DNA of 47,563 nucleotides, from assembly GCA_023413555.1 (NCBI GenBank), contig JAEZPG010000076.1, positions 1 to 47,563 on the forward strand. The letters run 5' to 3'. The notes beneath the pieces were generated by a model that was not told the origin of the DNA, did not search any database, and saw only the letters and a list, made by a program, of their open reading frames with translations. Position numbers and translations under genes: made by a program. This document shows positions 1 to 6,794 of the stretch, one piece after another (the first letter of the stretch is position 1; each line of letters starts with the position of its first letter). The DNA is from Bacillota bacterium (GTDB lineage: Bacteria > Bacillota > Clostridia > Lachnospirales > Lachnospiraceae).

Positions 1-708
1 AGTCTTAGCCTACATGAACTCTTATATACAGATTTAAAGGTGATAGACATTGCCAGTGAATATAAATTTGAGTATGAACAGTCCTATATTAGAGCATTTA
101 AACAAATGTTTCTCATGACACCCTCTCAGTATCGCAAGCATCATTGTCAATTGACCATTGAGCAAAAAATTGATACAAATTGTTTGGAGGATATTGGACA
201 AGGCATTCTTGTGCAACCGTATATGGTTTTGGAACCGATATTTTATGTACAAGGTTTGCAAGCAGAGATCGTACATTCGGAGAACTACTTAAAAAAGACT
301 ACTAATCAGTTGGCTGAGACTTTCCTTCGTGATTATCATTCTAGGGTTCCTAATAAGGTGAATGAAAATACTTACATAGGCTTGGTTCGTTATAGAGATC
401 ATCAGGAATATAGTAATGATTATGTAGCGTGTGTAGAGACAAAGGTGTTAAACTCCATTCAGGAACCATTTGTTCAATATACCATTCCAACTGCTGAGTG
501 TGCAGTATTTCGGTATATTGGATTACATAATCCTCATAAAACATCCTTTCAGACATTATGTGATTTATATCAATATATTGATAATTGGATGATTGATACT
601 GCCTACACACATCCATATCCATACCATTATGAAAAGATGAACTTCTTAGTTTGTAGTGACGATTACTGTGAAATGGATATCTATATGCCTATTGCCTCAA
701 AGCCATAA
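1..708 (+). CDS. AraC-family regulator with C-terminal GyrI-like domain (5' end cut off)
   Basis: The frame is open from base 1, so the gene starts outside the window; 235 residues are visible. Residues 1 to about 37 match the second helix-turn-helix of an AraC/XylS DNA-binding domain (VIDIASEYKF, then SYIRAFKQMFLMTPSQYRK). From about residue 75 to the end the pattern fits the GyrI-like/AraC effector-binding domain, with an aromatic-rich YTIPTAECAVFRYIG core and an acidic C-terminus. Proteins of this architecture usually sense small hydrophobic or cationic ligands and regulate efflux or stress genes. The target is not visible. A terminator follows at 728-783, so it is not co-transcribed with the next gene. 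The family call is firm; the ligand is unknown. Confidence 0.85.
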   Translation, partial: SLSLHELLYTDLKVIDIASEYKFEYEQSYIRAFKQMFLMTPSQYRKHHCQLTIEQKIDTNCLEDIGQGILVQPYMVLEPIFYVQGLQAEIVHSENYLKKTTNQLAETFLRDYHSRVPNKVNENTYIGLVRYRDHQEYSNDYVACVETKVLNSIQEPFVQYTIPTAECAVFRYIGLHNPHKTSFQTLCDLYQYIDNWMIDTAYTHPYPYHYEKMNFLVCSDDYCEMDIYMPIASKP

Positions 709-727
709 CAACTTAATATAGGAATTG

Positions 728-783
728 GTGCAGATGTGATTTGTTAGTTATAAGAACTAGTAAAGATACCATCTGTACTTTTT
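728..783 (+). terminator. Intrinsic terminator after the AraC regulator
   Basis: A 9-bp stem GTGCAGATG (728-736) pairs with CATCTGTAC (770-778, one G-U pair), followed by TTTTT. A smaller TAGTT/AACTA hairpin lies inside the loop. Confidence 0.65.
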
Positions 784-923
784 ATGTTAACAGTAAGTGT
801 CCATCACCCAGTGAGGCGTCGAGAGATAATGGGATAGTATGATCAAGCAGAAAACCAACTGGACTAGGTATCATAGTGATATACTATACTAAAATGATGA
901 GTGTATAAAAGGAGGATATTGTA

Positions 924-1580
924 ATGTGGTATGATGAGATGTTTAAAAAGATGGAAGAGGAAAAAGACGAAGAACAGGCTGTGAAAATGTCAGCGTACAT
1001 GAAAAACCAGTTCCCTTTCTTAGGGCTACCAAAACCAAAGCTTGCAAAACTGATGCAGTCCTATATTAAACAGGCTGTTAAGTTAGAAATGATTGATTGG
1101 GATTTTATATTCCTTTGCTGGGAAAAGGAATACCGGGAAGCTCAATACGTTGGAGTGAATTACATCTATAAAAGTCAAAAGAAGCTTACAGACCGAGATC
1201 TGCACAATATAAAGAGGCTAATAGTTACGAGGTCTTGGTGGGATGTTACGGATAGCTTAGATGGGATAGTTGGACTTCTGTCAGAGAAATATCCTTCCAT
1301 TCATGATGAGATGCTAGTATGGAGTGTGTCAGAGAATATCTGGCTAAGGCGAGTGGCCATTGATTACCAACTGCAATTAAAGGAAAAAACGAAGGTGGAG
1401 CAATTAGAAAAAATCATTGTCAATAACCTTGGCACTAATGAATTCTTTATCAATAAAGCAATAGGCTGGAGCCTTAGAGATTATAGTAAGGTTAATCCCG
1501 ATTGGGTAGCCTCATTTCTAAAAAAGTATGAACAAAGATTAGCACCTTTAAGTGTAAGGGAAGCAAGTAAATATTTATGA
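924..1580 (+). CDS. AlkD-like DNA alkylation repair protein (DNA glycosylase)
   Basis: This 218-residue protein fits the AlkC/AlkD HEAT-like-repeat family, which excises N3- and N7-alkylated purines without base flipping. Recognisable blocks are SWWDVTDSLD (residues 104-113), holding the Trp and Asp residues that line the lesion cleft, IWLRRVAIDYQL (139-150), and NKAIGWSLRDYSK (177-189) with the conserved Trp182 and Arg/Tyr. Length is typical. A good ribosome site (AGGAGG) precedes the ATG. It stands alone between the upstream terminator and the sigma gene 67 nt downstream. It may be a base-excision repair glycosylase or a close non-catalytic relative; the key aromatic and acidic positions look intact. 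Confidence 0.85.
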   Translation: MWYDEMFKKMEEEKDEEQAVKMSAYMKNQFPFLGLPKPKLAKLMQSYIKQAVKLEMIDWDFIFLCWEKEYREAQYVGVNYIYKSQKKLTDRDLHNIKRLIVTRSWWDVTDSLDGIVGLLSEKYPSIHDEMLVWSVSENIWLRRVAIDYQLQLKEKTKVEQLEKIIVNNLGTNEFFINKAIGWSLRDYSKVNPDWVASFLKKYEQRLAPLSVREASKYL

Positions 1581-1647
1581 AAAAAGTGCATCCTAACGCC
1601 CTACTTATTTGTATTCATAGTAGAAAAGAAAAAAGGAGGTAGAAACA

Positions 1648-2151
1648 TTGGAGACATCAATGACGAAGGTTGTAGAAAAAATGGACTTGTACGGGAACAC
1701 CATTTTCCGAGTTGCATTCACTTATATGAAGAATATGCAGGATGCAGAAGATATCCTGCAGGATGTTTTGTTAACGTACATGACCAGTAATCCTACATTT
1801 TTGAGTGTTGAACATGAAAAAGCCTGGTTTCTAAGAGTAGCCATTAATAAGGCTAAAAATAAGTGCCATTCTGCAGCCTTCCGTTTGCGTGGTGACTGGA
1901 AGGAATCGGACAGTTATAGTGATGCGTATCAATGTAATGATGTGTTGGAAGCAGTATATCTGTTGCCAACCAAGTACAAAGAGATTATCTATCTCTACTA
2001 CTATGAGGAATACTCTGTGAAAGAGATTGCTGAGCTGTTACATAAGAAGGAGGCAACTGTAAAAAGTCTTTTAAGGCGTGGCAGAGAAAAGCTAGGTAGA
2101 GCGTTAAAGGAGGATTATCAAGATGAATACTCAAATCAAGAAAGCATATGA
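1648..2151 (+). CDS. ECF-type RNA polymerase sigma factor
   Basis: This 167-residue protein has the two-domain ECF layout: sigma region 2 at about residues 10-75 (AFTYMKNMQDAEDILQDVLL, then AWFLRVAINKAKNK) and sigma region 4 at about 100-155 (LPTKYKEIIYLYYYEEYSVKEIAELL, then a recognition helix near EATVKSLLRRGREKL). The start is a TTG at 1648, 8 nt after AAGGAGG; an in-frame ATG at 1660 is too far from that site. The 3' end overlaps the next gene by 29 nt, so the two are translationally coupled, as is usual for a sigma factor and its anti-sigma. The signal and regulon are not evident. Confidence 0.9.
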   Translation: METSMTKVVEKMDLYGNTIFRVAFTYMKNMQDAEDILQDVLLTYMTSNPTFLSVEHEKAWFLRVAINKAKNKCHSAAFRLRGDWKESDSYSDAYQCNDVLEAVYLLPTKYKEIIYLYYYEEYSVKEIAELLHKKEATVKSLLRRGREKLGRALKEDYQDEYSNQESI

Positions 2152-3172
2152 TAAAATTTATGTGGATGTTCATACGAAGCAAAGAGTGTTAGAAAAGCTT
2201 GAGAAAAGAGCTATTCAGAATGAGTTTATTGAGGAGAATCAACCCATAATGAACGTAAATCAGAAAATTGAAAAAGTAACGGTGACGTTAAATACCGATT
2301 CGAAGAGGAAATATAAGAAAATCATATCAGTAGCAGCTTCCTTCGGAGTAGTGATGATTATGGCAGTTGTCGGAGTGTTTTCCTTAACAGGAAGACAAAA
2401 ACAACCCGATTCCAATACGTTAGTCGGTAAGGTGGATATTACAGCAAAGCCAAGTGAGGCGCCTAATACTATAAAACCACAGCCAAGTAAAGAAGCTAAT
2501 ACTGCAGAGCCAGAACCTACAAAAGCAGCAAATAATGCAAAGACGGAAGCTGAGAAGATTGTAATAACTAAAGAGGAGTTTAAAGCTGGTATTGCAAAAA
2601 TGAAAAAGGAACAGTGGGGAGCTGAGATACCTAGCATTGTCTATGCGTCAAAAGATTTGATTATTATATATGATTATTGGGGAGTTCTGGTTTTTGATAA
2701 TAAAGAGAAAAAAGCCTTGGGTGCCTTGGATATTAGAAACTATGAGATAGAAAAAACTCAGAGTAATGGTCTTATGTGGGCCCTGGTTAACAAAAAGGGG
2801 AATTATATAAACTTTCATAGAAATGGAACACCAGAATACGACTATTTATTCAATCTAAATAATCTGACATTGGAAAAAGGTAAGGCTTTGGATAGCAAGG
2901 ATATTTTCAGTAATGGTGAAATGATGGATGAGAAGACAACGGATTATCTAGCAAACAAATATGGTAATCGGTATATGATTTCAACTAATTCTGTAGAAAT
3001 AGAAAATGGAAAATATGTTACATGTGCTTTGAAGTTACCAGATCCGAAGAAATCTAATAAGTTAGTTACCATGGAAGACCTTGTAATCATACAATTTAAA
3101 CGTGGAAAAGCCAAAGGTTCAGAAAAAAGTGATTTGGTCAAGTCCTCCGTGAAAGTCATTCCTATTAAGTAA
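2123..3172 (+). CDS. Probable anti-sigma factor, single-pass membrane protein
   Basis: This 349-residue protein overlaps the ECF sigma gene by 29 nt. It has a cytoplasmic N-terminus of about 65 residues, one membrane segment at about 68-88, then an extracytoplasmic Pro/Lys/Glu-rich spacer (about 93-145) with a loose PSEAP/PSKEA/EPTKAA repeat. A globular sensor-like domain of about 200 residues follows that I do not recognise. No cysteine-based zinc anti-sigma motif is seen. Position and topology make it the likely membrane-bound anti-sigma that releases the upstream sigma on an envelope signal. That role is inferred from context, not from a named domain. Confidence 0.7.
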   Translation: MNTQIKKAYDKIYVDVHTKQRVLEKLEKRAIQNEFIEENQPIMNVNQKIEKVTVTLNTDSKRKYKKIISVAASFGVVMIMAVVGVFSLTGRQKQPDSNTLVGKVDITAKPSEAPNTIKPQPSKEANTAEPEPTKAANNAKTEAEKIVITKEEFKAGIAKMKKEQWGAEIPSIVYASKDLIIIYDYWGVLVFDNKEKKALGALDIRNYEIEKTQSNGLMWALVNKKGNYINFHRNGTPEYDYLFNLNNLTLEKGKALDSKDIFSNGEMMDEKTTDYLANKYGNRYMISTNSVEIENGKYVTCALKLPDPKKSNKLVTMEDLVIIQFKRGKAKGSEKSDLVKSSVKVIPIK

Positions 3173-3182
3173 ATCAAAAATA

Positions 3183-3225
3183 CCCTACCAGTTGAGAATC
3201 ATTCATCAACTGGTAGGGCATTTTT
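3183..3225 (+). terminator. Intrinsic terminator of the sigma/anti-sigma operon
   Basis: A perfect 13-bp stem CCCTACCAGTTGA (3183-3195) pairs with TCAACTGGTAGGG (3206-3218), followed by CATTTTT. AAAAA on the 5' side would let it act weakly in the other direction. Confidence 0.9.
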
Positions 3226-3313
3226 GGTTGTTATTACCACAAAAAAGTGATATATATAAAGTATATTATTTATAGAAGCATGAAAGAAAATATGTGGAAA
3301 TGGAGTGAAATAT

Positions 3314-3919
3314 ATGTCAAAAGTATTGTATATTAAAGCGAATGTAAAACCGGAAGGGCTATCTAGAACCTATAAAATAGCAGATGCTTTTATAGAAGCC
3401 TATAAAGAAAAAAACCCTGAGGATGAGATTATAACGGTAGATTTATATGAAGAGAAGATAGGTTTTCTAGAATTTGCAGACCTTGGGGCCGTATTTGGAC
3501 CAAAGAATGAGGAGAGCAGGAACCACCCTATTTTAAAATATGCTTACCAGTTTGCCGAGGCAGATAAGTATGTGGTGGCTGCACCTATGTGGAACTTAAG
3601 CATTCCAGCTATTTTAAAGGCTTACATAGACTATATCAGTGTTACTGGCATCACTTTCAAATATACGGAAACCGGATCTGTAGGATTATGTAAAGGGAAT
3701 AAGGCTTTGCATATAGCAGCTCGAGGTGGTGGATATTCAAAAGGGCAGGCATCTGAAATGGAAATGGGATCAAGATATCTTAAGGCTCTCTTTGCTTTTA
3801 TGGGAATTGAGGATTTCAATACGATTACAGCAGAAACCCTTGATGTAGAAGGACAGGATATTGATGGAATCGTAAATGAGGCCATTGAGAAAGCGAAAGA
3901 AGTAGCAAAGGAATTCTAG
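3314..3919 (+). CDS. azoR: FMN-dependent NADH azoreductase (AzoR/flavodoxin-fold)
   Basis: This 201-residue protein is a typical FMN-dependent NADH:quinone/azo oxidoreductase. It has an N-terminal flavodoxin-like strand and phosphate loop (VLYIKANVKPEGLSRTYKIA), the FMN-contacting APMWNLSIPAILKAYIDY block at about 93-110, and the AARGGGYS loop. The ATG at 3314 is chosen over an in-frame GTG at 3305 because the GGAG site ends at 3305. The enzyme reduces quinones, azo dyes or nitro compounds in the cytosol and often serves thiol/quinone stress. The HD gene follows 30 nt downstream and the two may be co-transcribed. Confidence 0.88.
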   Translation: MSKVLYIKANVKPEGLSRTYKIADAFIEAYKEKNPEDEIITVDLYEEKIGFLEFADLGAVFGPKNEESRNHPILKYAYQFAEADKYVVAAPMWNLSIPAILKAYIDYISVTGITFKYTETGSVGLCKGNKALHIAARGGGYSKGQASEMEMGSRYLKALFAFMGIEDFNTITAETLDVEGQDIDGIVNEAIEKAKEVAKEF

Positions 3920-3949
3920 ATGAATTATACTGCAGGGGAAGTGTAATAG

Positions 3950-4414
3950 ATGAAAGATAATAGGATAAATGAGATGAGTAATATATTTGGTGACAGTATT
4001 TCAAAGACCTGGGAGAAGGAAGAACTTCAGTTGCTACAAAATGCTTATGATTTTGCCACTATGGCACATAAGAATGTCACCCGTAAAGGTACAGATATCC
4101 CTTATATCACTCACCCTATTGAGGCTGCCTGTATTGCTATGACCATAACAACTAATGTAGAGGCGATAGCAAGGTTTGAAACAGCTTCTTATGAGGCAAA
4201 GATTATTGCTTTGGCAGACAAGCTTTCCAATCTTCGTTCCATGGATAGAGACTATAAAGTGATAGGTGAAGAGTTGTGGCAGAGATTCCATCAAAAGGAT
4301 AAAAATGAACATGGCTGGTATTACAAATCTATGGCTGAGGCGACCAAAGATTTATCTGGCACAGATGCCTGGAAGGAATATAAAGCACTTTGTGGAACTG
4401 TGTTTGGAGAATAG
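3950..4414 (+). CDS. HD-domain (p)ppGpp-hydrolase-like protein with internal in-frame deletion
   Basis: The 154-residue product starts like a stand-alone SpoT-type HD phosphohydrolase (AYDFATMAHKNVTRKGTDIPYITHPIEAA) and ends like one (YEAKIIALADKLSNLR, then LWQRFHQKDKNEHGWYYKS). The central piece that should carry the LLHDVVED-type His-Asp doublet and the ETW helix is absent. The text runs straight from MTITTNVEAIARFE into TASYEAKI. Full-length relatives run to about 200-220 residues, so about 65-70 residues seem lost without a frameshift. The first His (ITHP) and last Asp (LADK) of the metal site remain, but the central HD pair does not. The protein is probably catalytically dead or a decaying gene. 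A ribosome site (AGGGGAAG) is still present. Confidence 0.75.
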   Translation: MKDNRINEMSNIFGDSISKTWEKEELQLLQNAYDFATMAHKNVTRKGTDIPYITHPIEAACIAMTITTNVEAIARFETASYEAKIIALADKLSNLRSMDRDYKVIGEELWQRFHQKDKNEHGWYYKSMAEATKDLSGTDAWKEYKALCGTVFGE

Positions 4415-4520
4415 AAAGAATGGATGGTAAATAATTAGATAAATAAGAATAGAATTTCTTCTATCAGACAAACTAATCTCTGATATCAAAAATAAGAGAA
4501 AGAAAAAAGGTGTCTAAGAT

Positions 4521-4895
4521 ATGATGAAATTCTTTAAATGTAATAATGACAGTTTAGTAATTCCGGTTACTTATTGTTTTACCAATGAAGCTAGTCTTAC
4601 AGATGCTGAAGAGATATCACCTAACACAGTAGAAGCATCTGCTGAAAAGCATATGCCAGTAGTAAGTTGTAGTGGAAATACTATAAGGGTAAATGTAGGA
4701 GCTGTATCTCATCCCATGACAGAGGAGCATTCCATTACCTCTGTTATCTTAGAAACTCAAAATGGAGGGCAGTATCAATTCCTACAACATAATAGTGAAC
4801 CGGTAGCTAAATTCATTGTGGGAGATGGAGATAAAGCTCTCGCAGTCTATGCCTACTGTAATCTTCATGGTTTATGGAAAGCAGATATTGATTAA
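4521..4895 (+). CDS. Superoxide reductase (desulfoferrodoxin/neelaredoxin family)
   Basis: This 124-residue protein carries the complete Fe(His)4Cys catalytic site of superoxide reductase: His44 in AEKHMPVV, His64 and His70 in SHPMTEEH, and Cys113 and His116 in YCNLHGLW. It reduces superoxide to peroxide without making O2, a common anaerobe defence. In two-iron desulfoferrodoxins the N-terminus has four Cys for a rubredoxin-like centre; here only Cys7 and Cys19 remain, so Centre I should be absent. The gene is monocistronic, with a convergent bidirectional terminator after it. Family confidence is high; the electron donor is unknown. Confidence 0.88.
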   Translation: MMKFFKCNNDSLVIPVTYCFTNEASLTDAEEISPNTVEASAEKHMPVVSCSGNTIRVNVGAVSHPMTEEHSITSVILETQNGGQYQFLQHNSEPVAKFIVGDGDKALAVYAYCNLHGLWKADID

Positions 4896-4901
4896 TCATA
4901 G

Positions 4902-4941
4902 AAAAGAAAATGTCAGAGATTAGATACTGACATTTTCTTTT
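4902..4941. terminator. Bidirectional terminator between convergent superoxide reductase and lacI-type genes
   Basis: A 15-bp perfect stem AAAAGAAAATGTCAG (4902-4916) pairs with CTGACATTTTCTTTT (4927-4941). A/T flanks make it work on both strands. It overlaps the last codons of the minus-strand regulator. Confidence 0.85.
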
Positions 4942-5939
4942 ATTATAATTGTGGAAGGAACATAATAACATTTATTTACTGGTTTTTCTTTTGATAATAA
5001 GTATTCAAAGAGTATCTCTAAGGCATCATGTCCCTGCCCAAATGGTTGCTGGCTAATAGTAGCAGAGATTATATGTTTACTTAACATGTCAATTGTTGTA
5101 GGCAAAGTATCAAAAGAAATAATCTTGATTTCTTTCCCGTGTTCTATGACGGCCTTGCAACCACCATATACACCTGCGCCTGCAAAGAAAAGGGCATTGA
5201 TATCCGGTCGTCTTTTAAGTAAATCAGATGTAACCTTATAACTTTCTATTTCATCATCCATGTTTTCTACAGTTTCAACCAAGTTAATTCGACCATAAGA
5301 TTGTTTAATTGTGTCCATAAACCCATGAATACGTTCTTTATGACAAAGTACCAGAGAAGAGCCGGTGATAATTCCAAGATGAATCTCACCCTGTGTAATA
5401 AGATTCATAAGACCAGCAGCGGTTCTTCCGCCTTCATAGTAATTACTTCCTACATAGGCCAGACGTTTAGAATTCTCAATATCCGTGTTCACTGTAACAA
5501 CTGGTATATTTTTTTCATCCAATTCTTCAATCAGAGTATTAATCAGAGGGTCTTCAATAGGAGCCAGAATTAGGCCAGCTATGTTTTCTTTTTCTAACTC
5601 TCGTATGGCCTCGGCTTGTTCTCTTGCACTAAAACCGGTTCGTTTAATCAGAACATTTACCCCATAGGATTTCAGTTCGTTCAGTTCAGCATGGATTCCC
5701 GATACTATATCTTCAAAGAACAGATTGGACTGGCTGAATAACACAACACCAATGGTATAATTTCTCTTGGTGGCAGCAAGGGCTAGACCAGCTCGATTAG
5801 GTGTATATTTCAACATTTCCAAAATATTAAGTATCTTTTTCTCAGTTTCCGGATTTACATTGCCACGGTGGTTAATGACCCGATCGACAGTACCTCTAGA
5901 GACACCTGCAAGTTCTGCTATTTCTTTAATGGTTACCAT
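4920..5939 (-). CDS. LacI/GalR-family transcriptional repressor (sugar isomerase locus)
   Basis: This 339-residue protein has an N-terminal LacI helix-turn-helix (TIKEIAELAGVSRGTVDRVI, residues 3-22) and hinge (YTPNRAGLALAATKR). A periplasmic-binding-protein type effector domain follows (IGVVLFSQSNLFFEDIVSGI to the end). The start at 5939 is chosen because AAAGGGGAT lies just upstream and the HTH begins two residues later; a start at 5996 would add 19 unlike residues. It is divergent from the DUF4867/isomerase pair. Two near-identical dyads lie in the intergenic region (5983-5998, 6121-6136), consistent with auto-repression plus repression of the sugar genes. The effector is probably the sugar handled by the neighbouring isomerase. 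Confidence 0.9.
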   Translation of the reverse strand: MVTIKEIAELAGVSRGTVDRVINHRGNVNPETEKKILNILEMLKYTPNRAGLALAATKRNYTIGVVLFSQSNLFFEDIVSGIHAELNELKSYGVNVLIKRTGFSAREQAEAIRELEKENIAGLILAPIEDPLINTLIEELDEKNIPVVTVNTDIENSKRLAYVGSNYYEGGRTAAGLMNLITQGEIHLGIITGSSLVLCHKERIHGFMDTIKQSYGRINLVETVENMDDEIESYKVTSDLLKRRPDINALFFAGAGVYGGCKAVIEHGKEIKIISFDTLPTTIDMLSKHIISATISQQPFGQGHDALEILFEYLLSKEKPVNKCYYVPSTIIIKENVSI

Positions 5940-5982
5940 AGAATCCCCTTTATAATCTAAATAATATTTGTATAAGATGGTT

Positions 5983-5998
5983 TTGTGCACATACACAA
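5983..5998. promoter_or_regulatory. Candidate LacI operator O1 (repressor promoter)
   Basis: TTGTGCACATACACAA is a dyad (TTGTG/CACAA). Its complement contains TGTGTATGTGCACA, matching 12 of 14 positions of TGTGTGCGTGCACA at 6122-6135. It lies 44 nt upstream of the repressor start codon, where auto-repression would act. Confidence 0.55.
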
Positions 5999-6084
5999 GA
6001 TATGATAAATAGTATCACAAGCATACTAAAATGTCAATTTTCGTCCAACGTGTATATATTATTGAAAAATATTCTTAAATTCTA

Positions 6085-6112
6085 TTGAAAGTTTTTTGAA
6101 TTATGGTATTCT
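6085..6112 (+). promoter_or_regulatory. Promoter of the DUF4867/isomerase operon
   Basis: TTGAAA (6085-6090), 16-nt spacer, TATTCT (6107-6112). The predicted start overlaps the operator at 6121-6136. Confidence 0.55.
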
Positions 6113-6120
6113 ATTAGTAG

Positions 6121-6136
6121 ATGTGTGCGTGCACAT
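6121..6136. promoter_or_regulatory. Candidate LacI operator O2 (sugar operon promoter)
   Basis: ATGTGTGCGTGCACAT has a TGTGC-GT-GCACA dyad and shares TGTGTNNGTGCACA with O1. It sits over the predicted transcription start, a classic repression position. Confidence 0.6.
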
Positions 6137-6164
6137 ATGATGTGAATAATCTAGGAGGAACGAG

Positions 6165-6782
6165 ATGAAGATTAATCAGATAACAGACAAATCTTTTCAA
6201 AAGTATGGAAAGATTGTGACAGGAATTGATTTTACAGAGTTGGTTGAAACGATGCAGAACACCCCTTGTGACAAAGATGTGGTATATCTTCCGTCTGTGA
6301 AGGAACTGGAAGCTTTACCAATATTTAAGGAGTTGCAGAGTATCTGTTTTGGAGAACTTCCAATTCAGGTAGGATACTGCAACGGGAATAATTATAAACT
6401 AAATGCGTTGGAGTATCATCGGTCTTCTGAAATTGATGTGGCAGCTGAGGATTTGATCCTTTTATTAGGATGCCAACAGGATATCACAGAAGAATTTACA
6501 TATGACACTTCTAAAGTTGAAGCATTTTTGCTTCCTAAGGGATGTGGAGTAGAGTTATATGCTACCACACTTCACTATGCTCCATGTAATGCGAAAGAGA
6601 GTGGATTTCGTTGCGTCGTAGTTCTTCCTAAGGATACGAACCTTCCTTTAGATGAAAAACATTGTAACGGAGAAGATAAGCTGATTACAGCAAAGAACAA
6701 ATGGCTGATTGCCCATAAAGAGGCAGGGCTTGATGATACAGCATTTGTAGGTTTAGTAGGCGAAAACATAAGTGTAAAATAG
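6165..6782 (+). CDS. DUF4867-type (cupin-like) protein paired with sugar isomerase
   Basis: This 205-residue protein resembles the DUF4867 family, which commonly sits next to fucose-isomerase-like genes. The C-terminal half looks like a cupin barrel (LNALEYHRSSEIDVAAEDLILLLG, then EAFLLPKGCGVELYATTLHYAPC). Candidate metal ligands are His in YHRSSE, the following Glu, and His in TLHYAPC. It begins after AGGAGGA and ends 12 nt before the isomerase start, so they form an operon under the LacI-type repressor. It may be a sugar mutarotase-like or lyase-like partner of the isomerase, but no activity can be assigned from sequence alone. Confidence 0.75.
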   Translation: MKINQITDKSFQKYGKIVTGIDFTELVETMQNTPCDKDVVYLPSVKELEALPIFKELQSICFGELPIQVGYCNGNNYKLNALEYHRSSEIDVAAEDLILLLGCQQDITEEFTYDTSKVEAFLLPKGCGVELYATTLHYAPCNAKESGFRCVVVLPKDTNLPLDEKHCNGEDKLITAKNKWLIAHKEAGLDDTAFVGLVGENISVK

Positions 6783-6794
6783 GAGGATAAGATA

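Noticed and set aside
2260..2637. 125-codon minus-strand ORF inside the anti-sigma gene
   Set aside because: It is an antisense shadow of the well-supported plus-strand gene and has no ribosome site.
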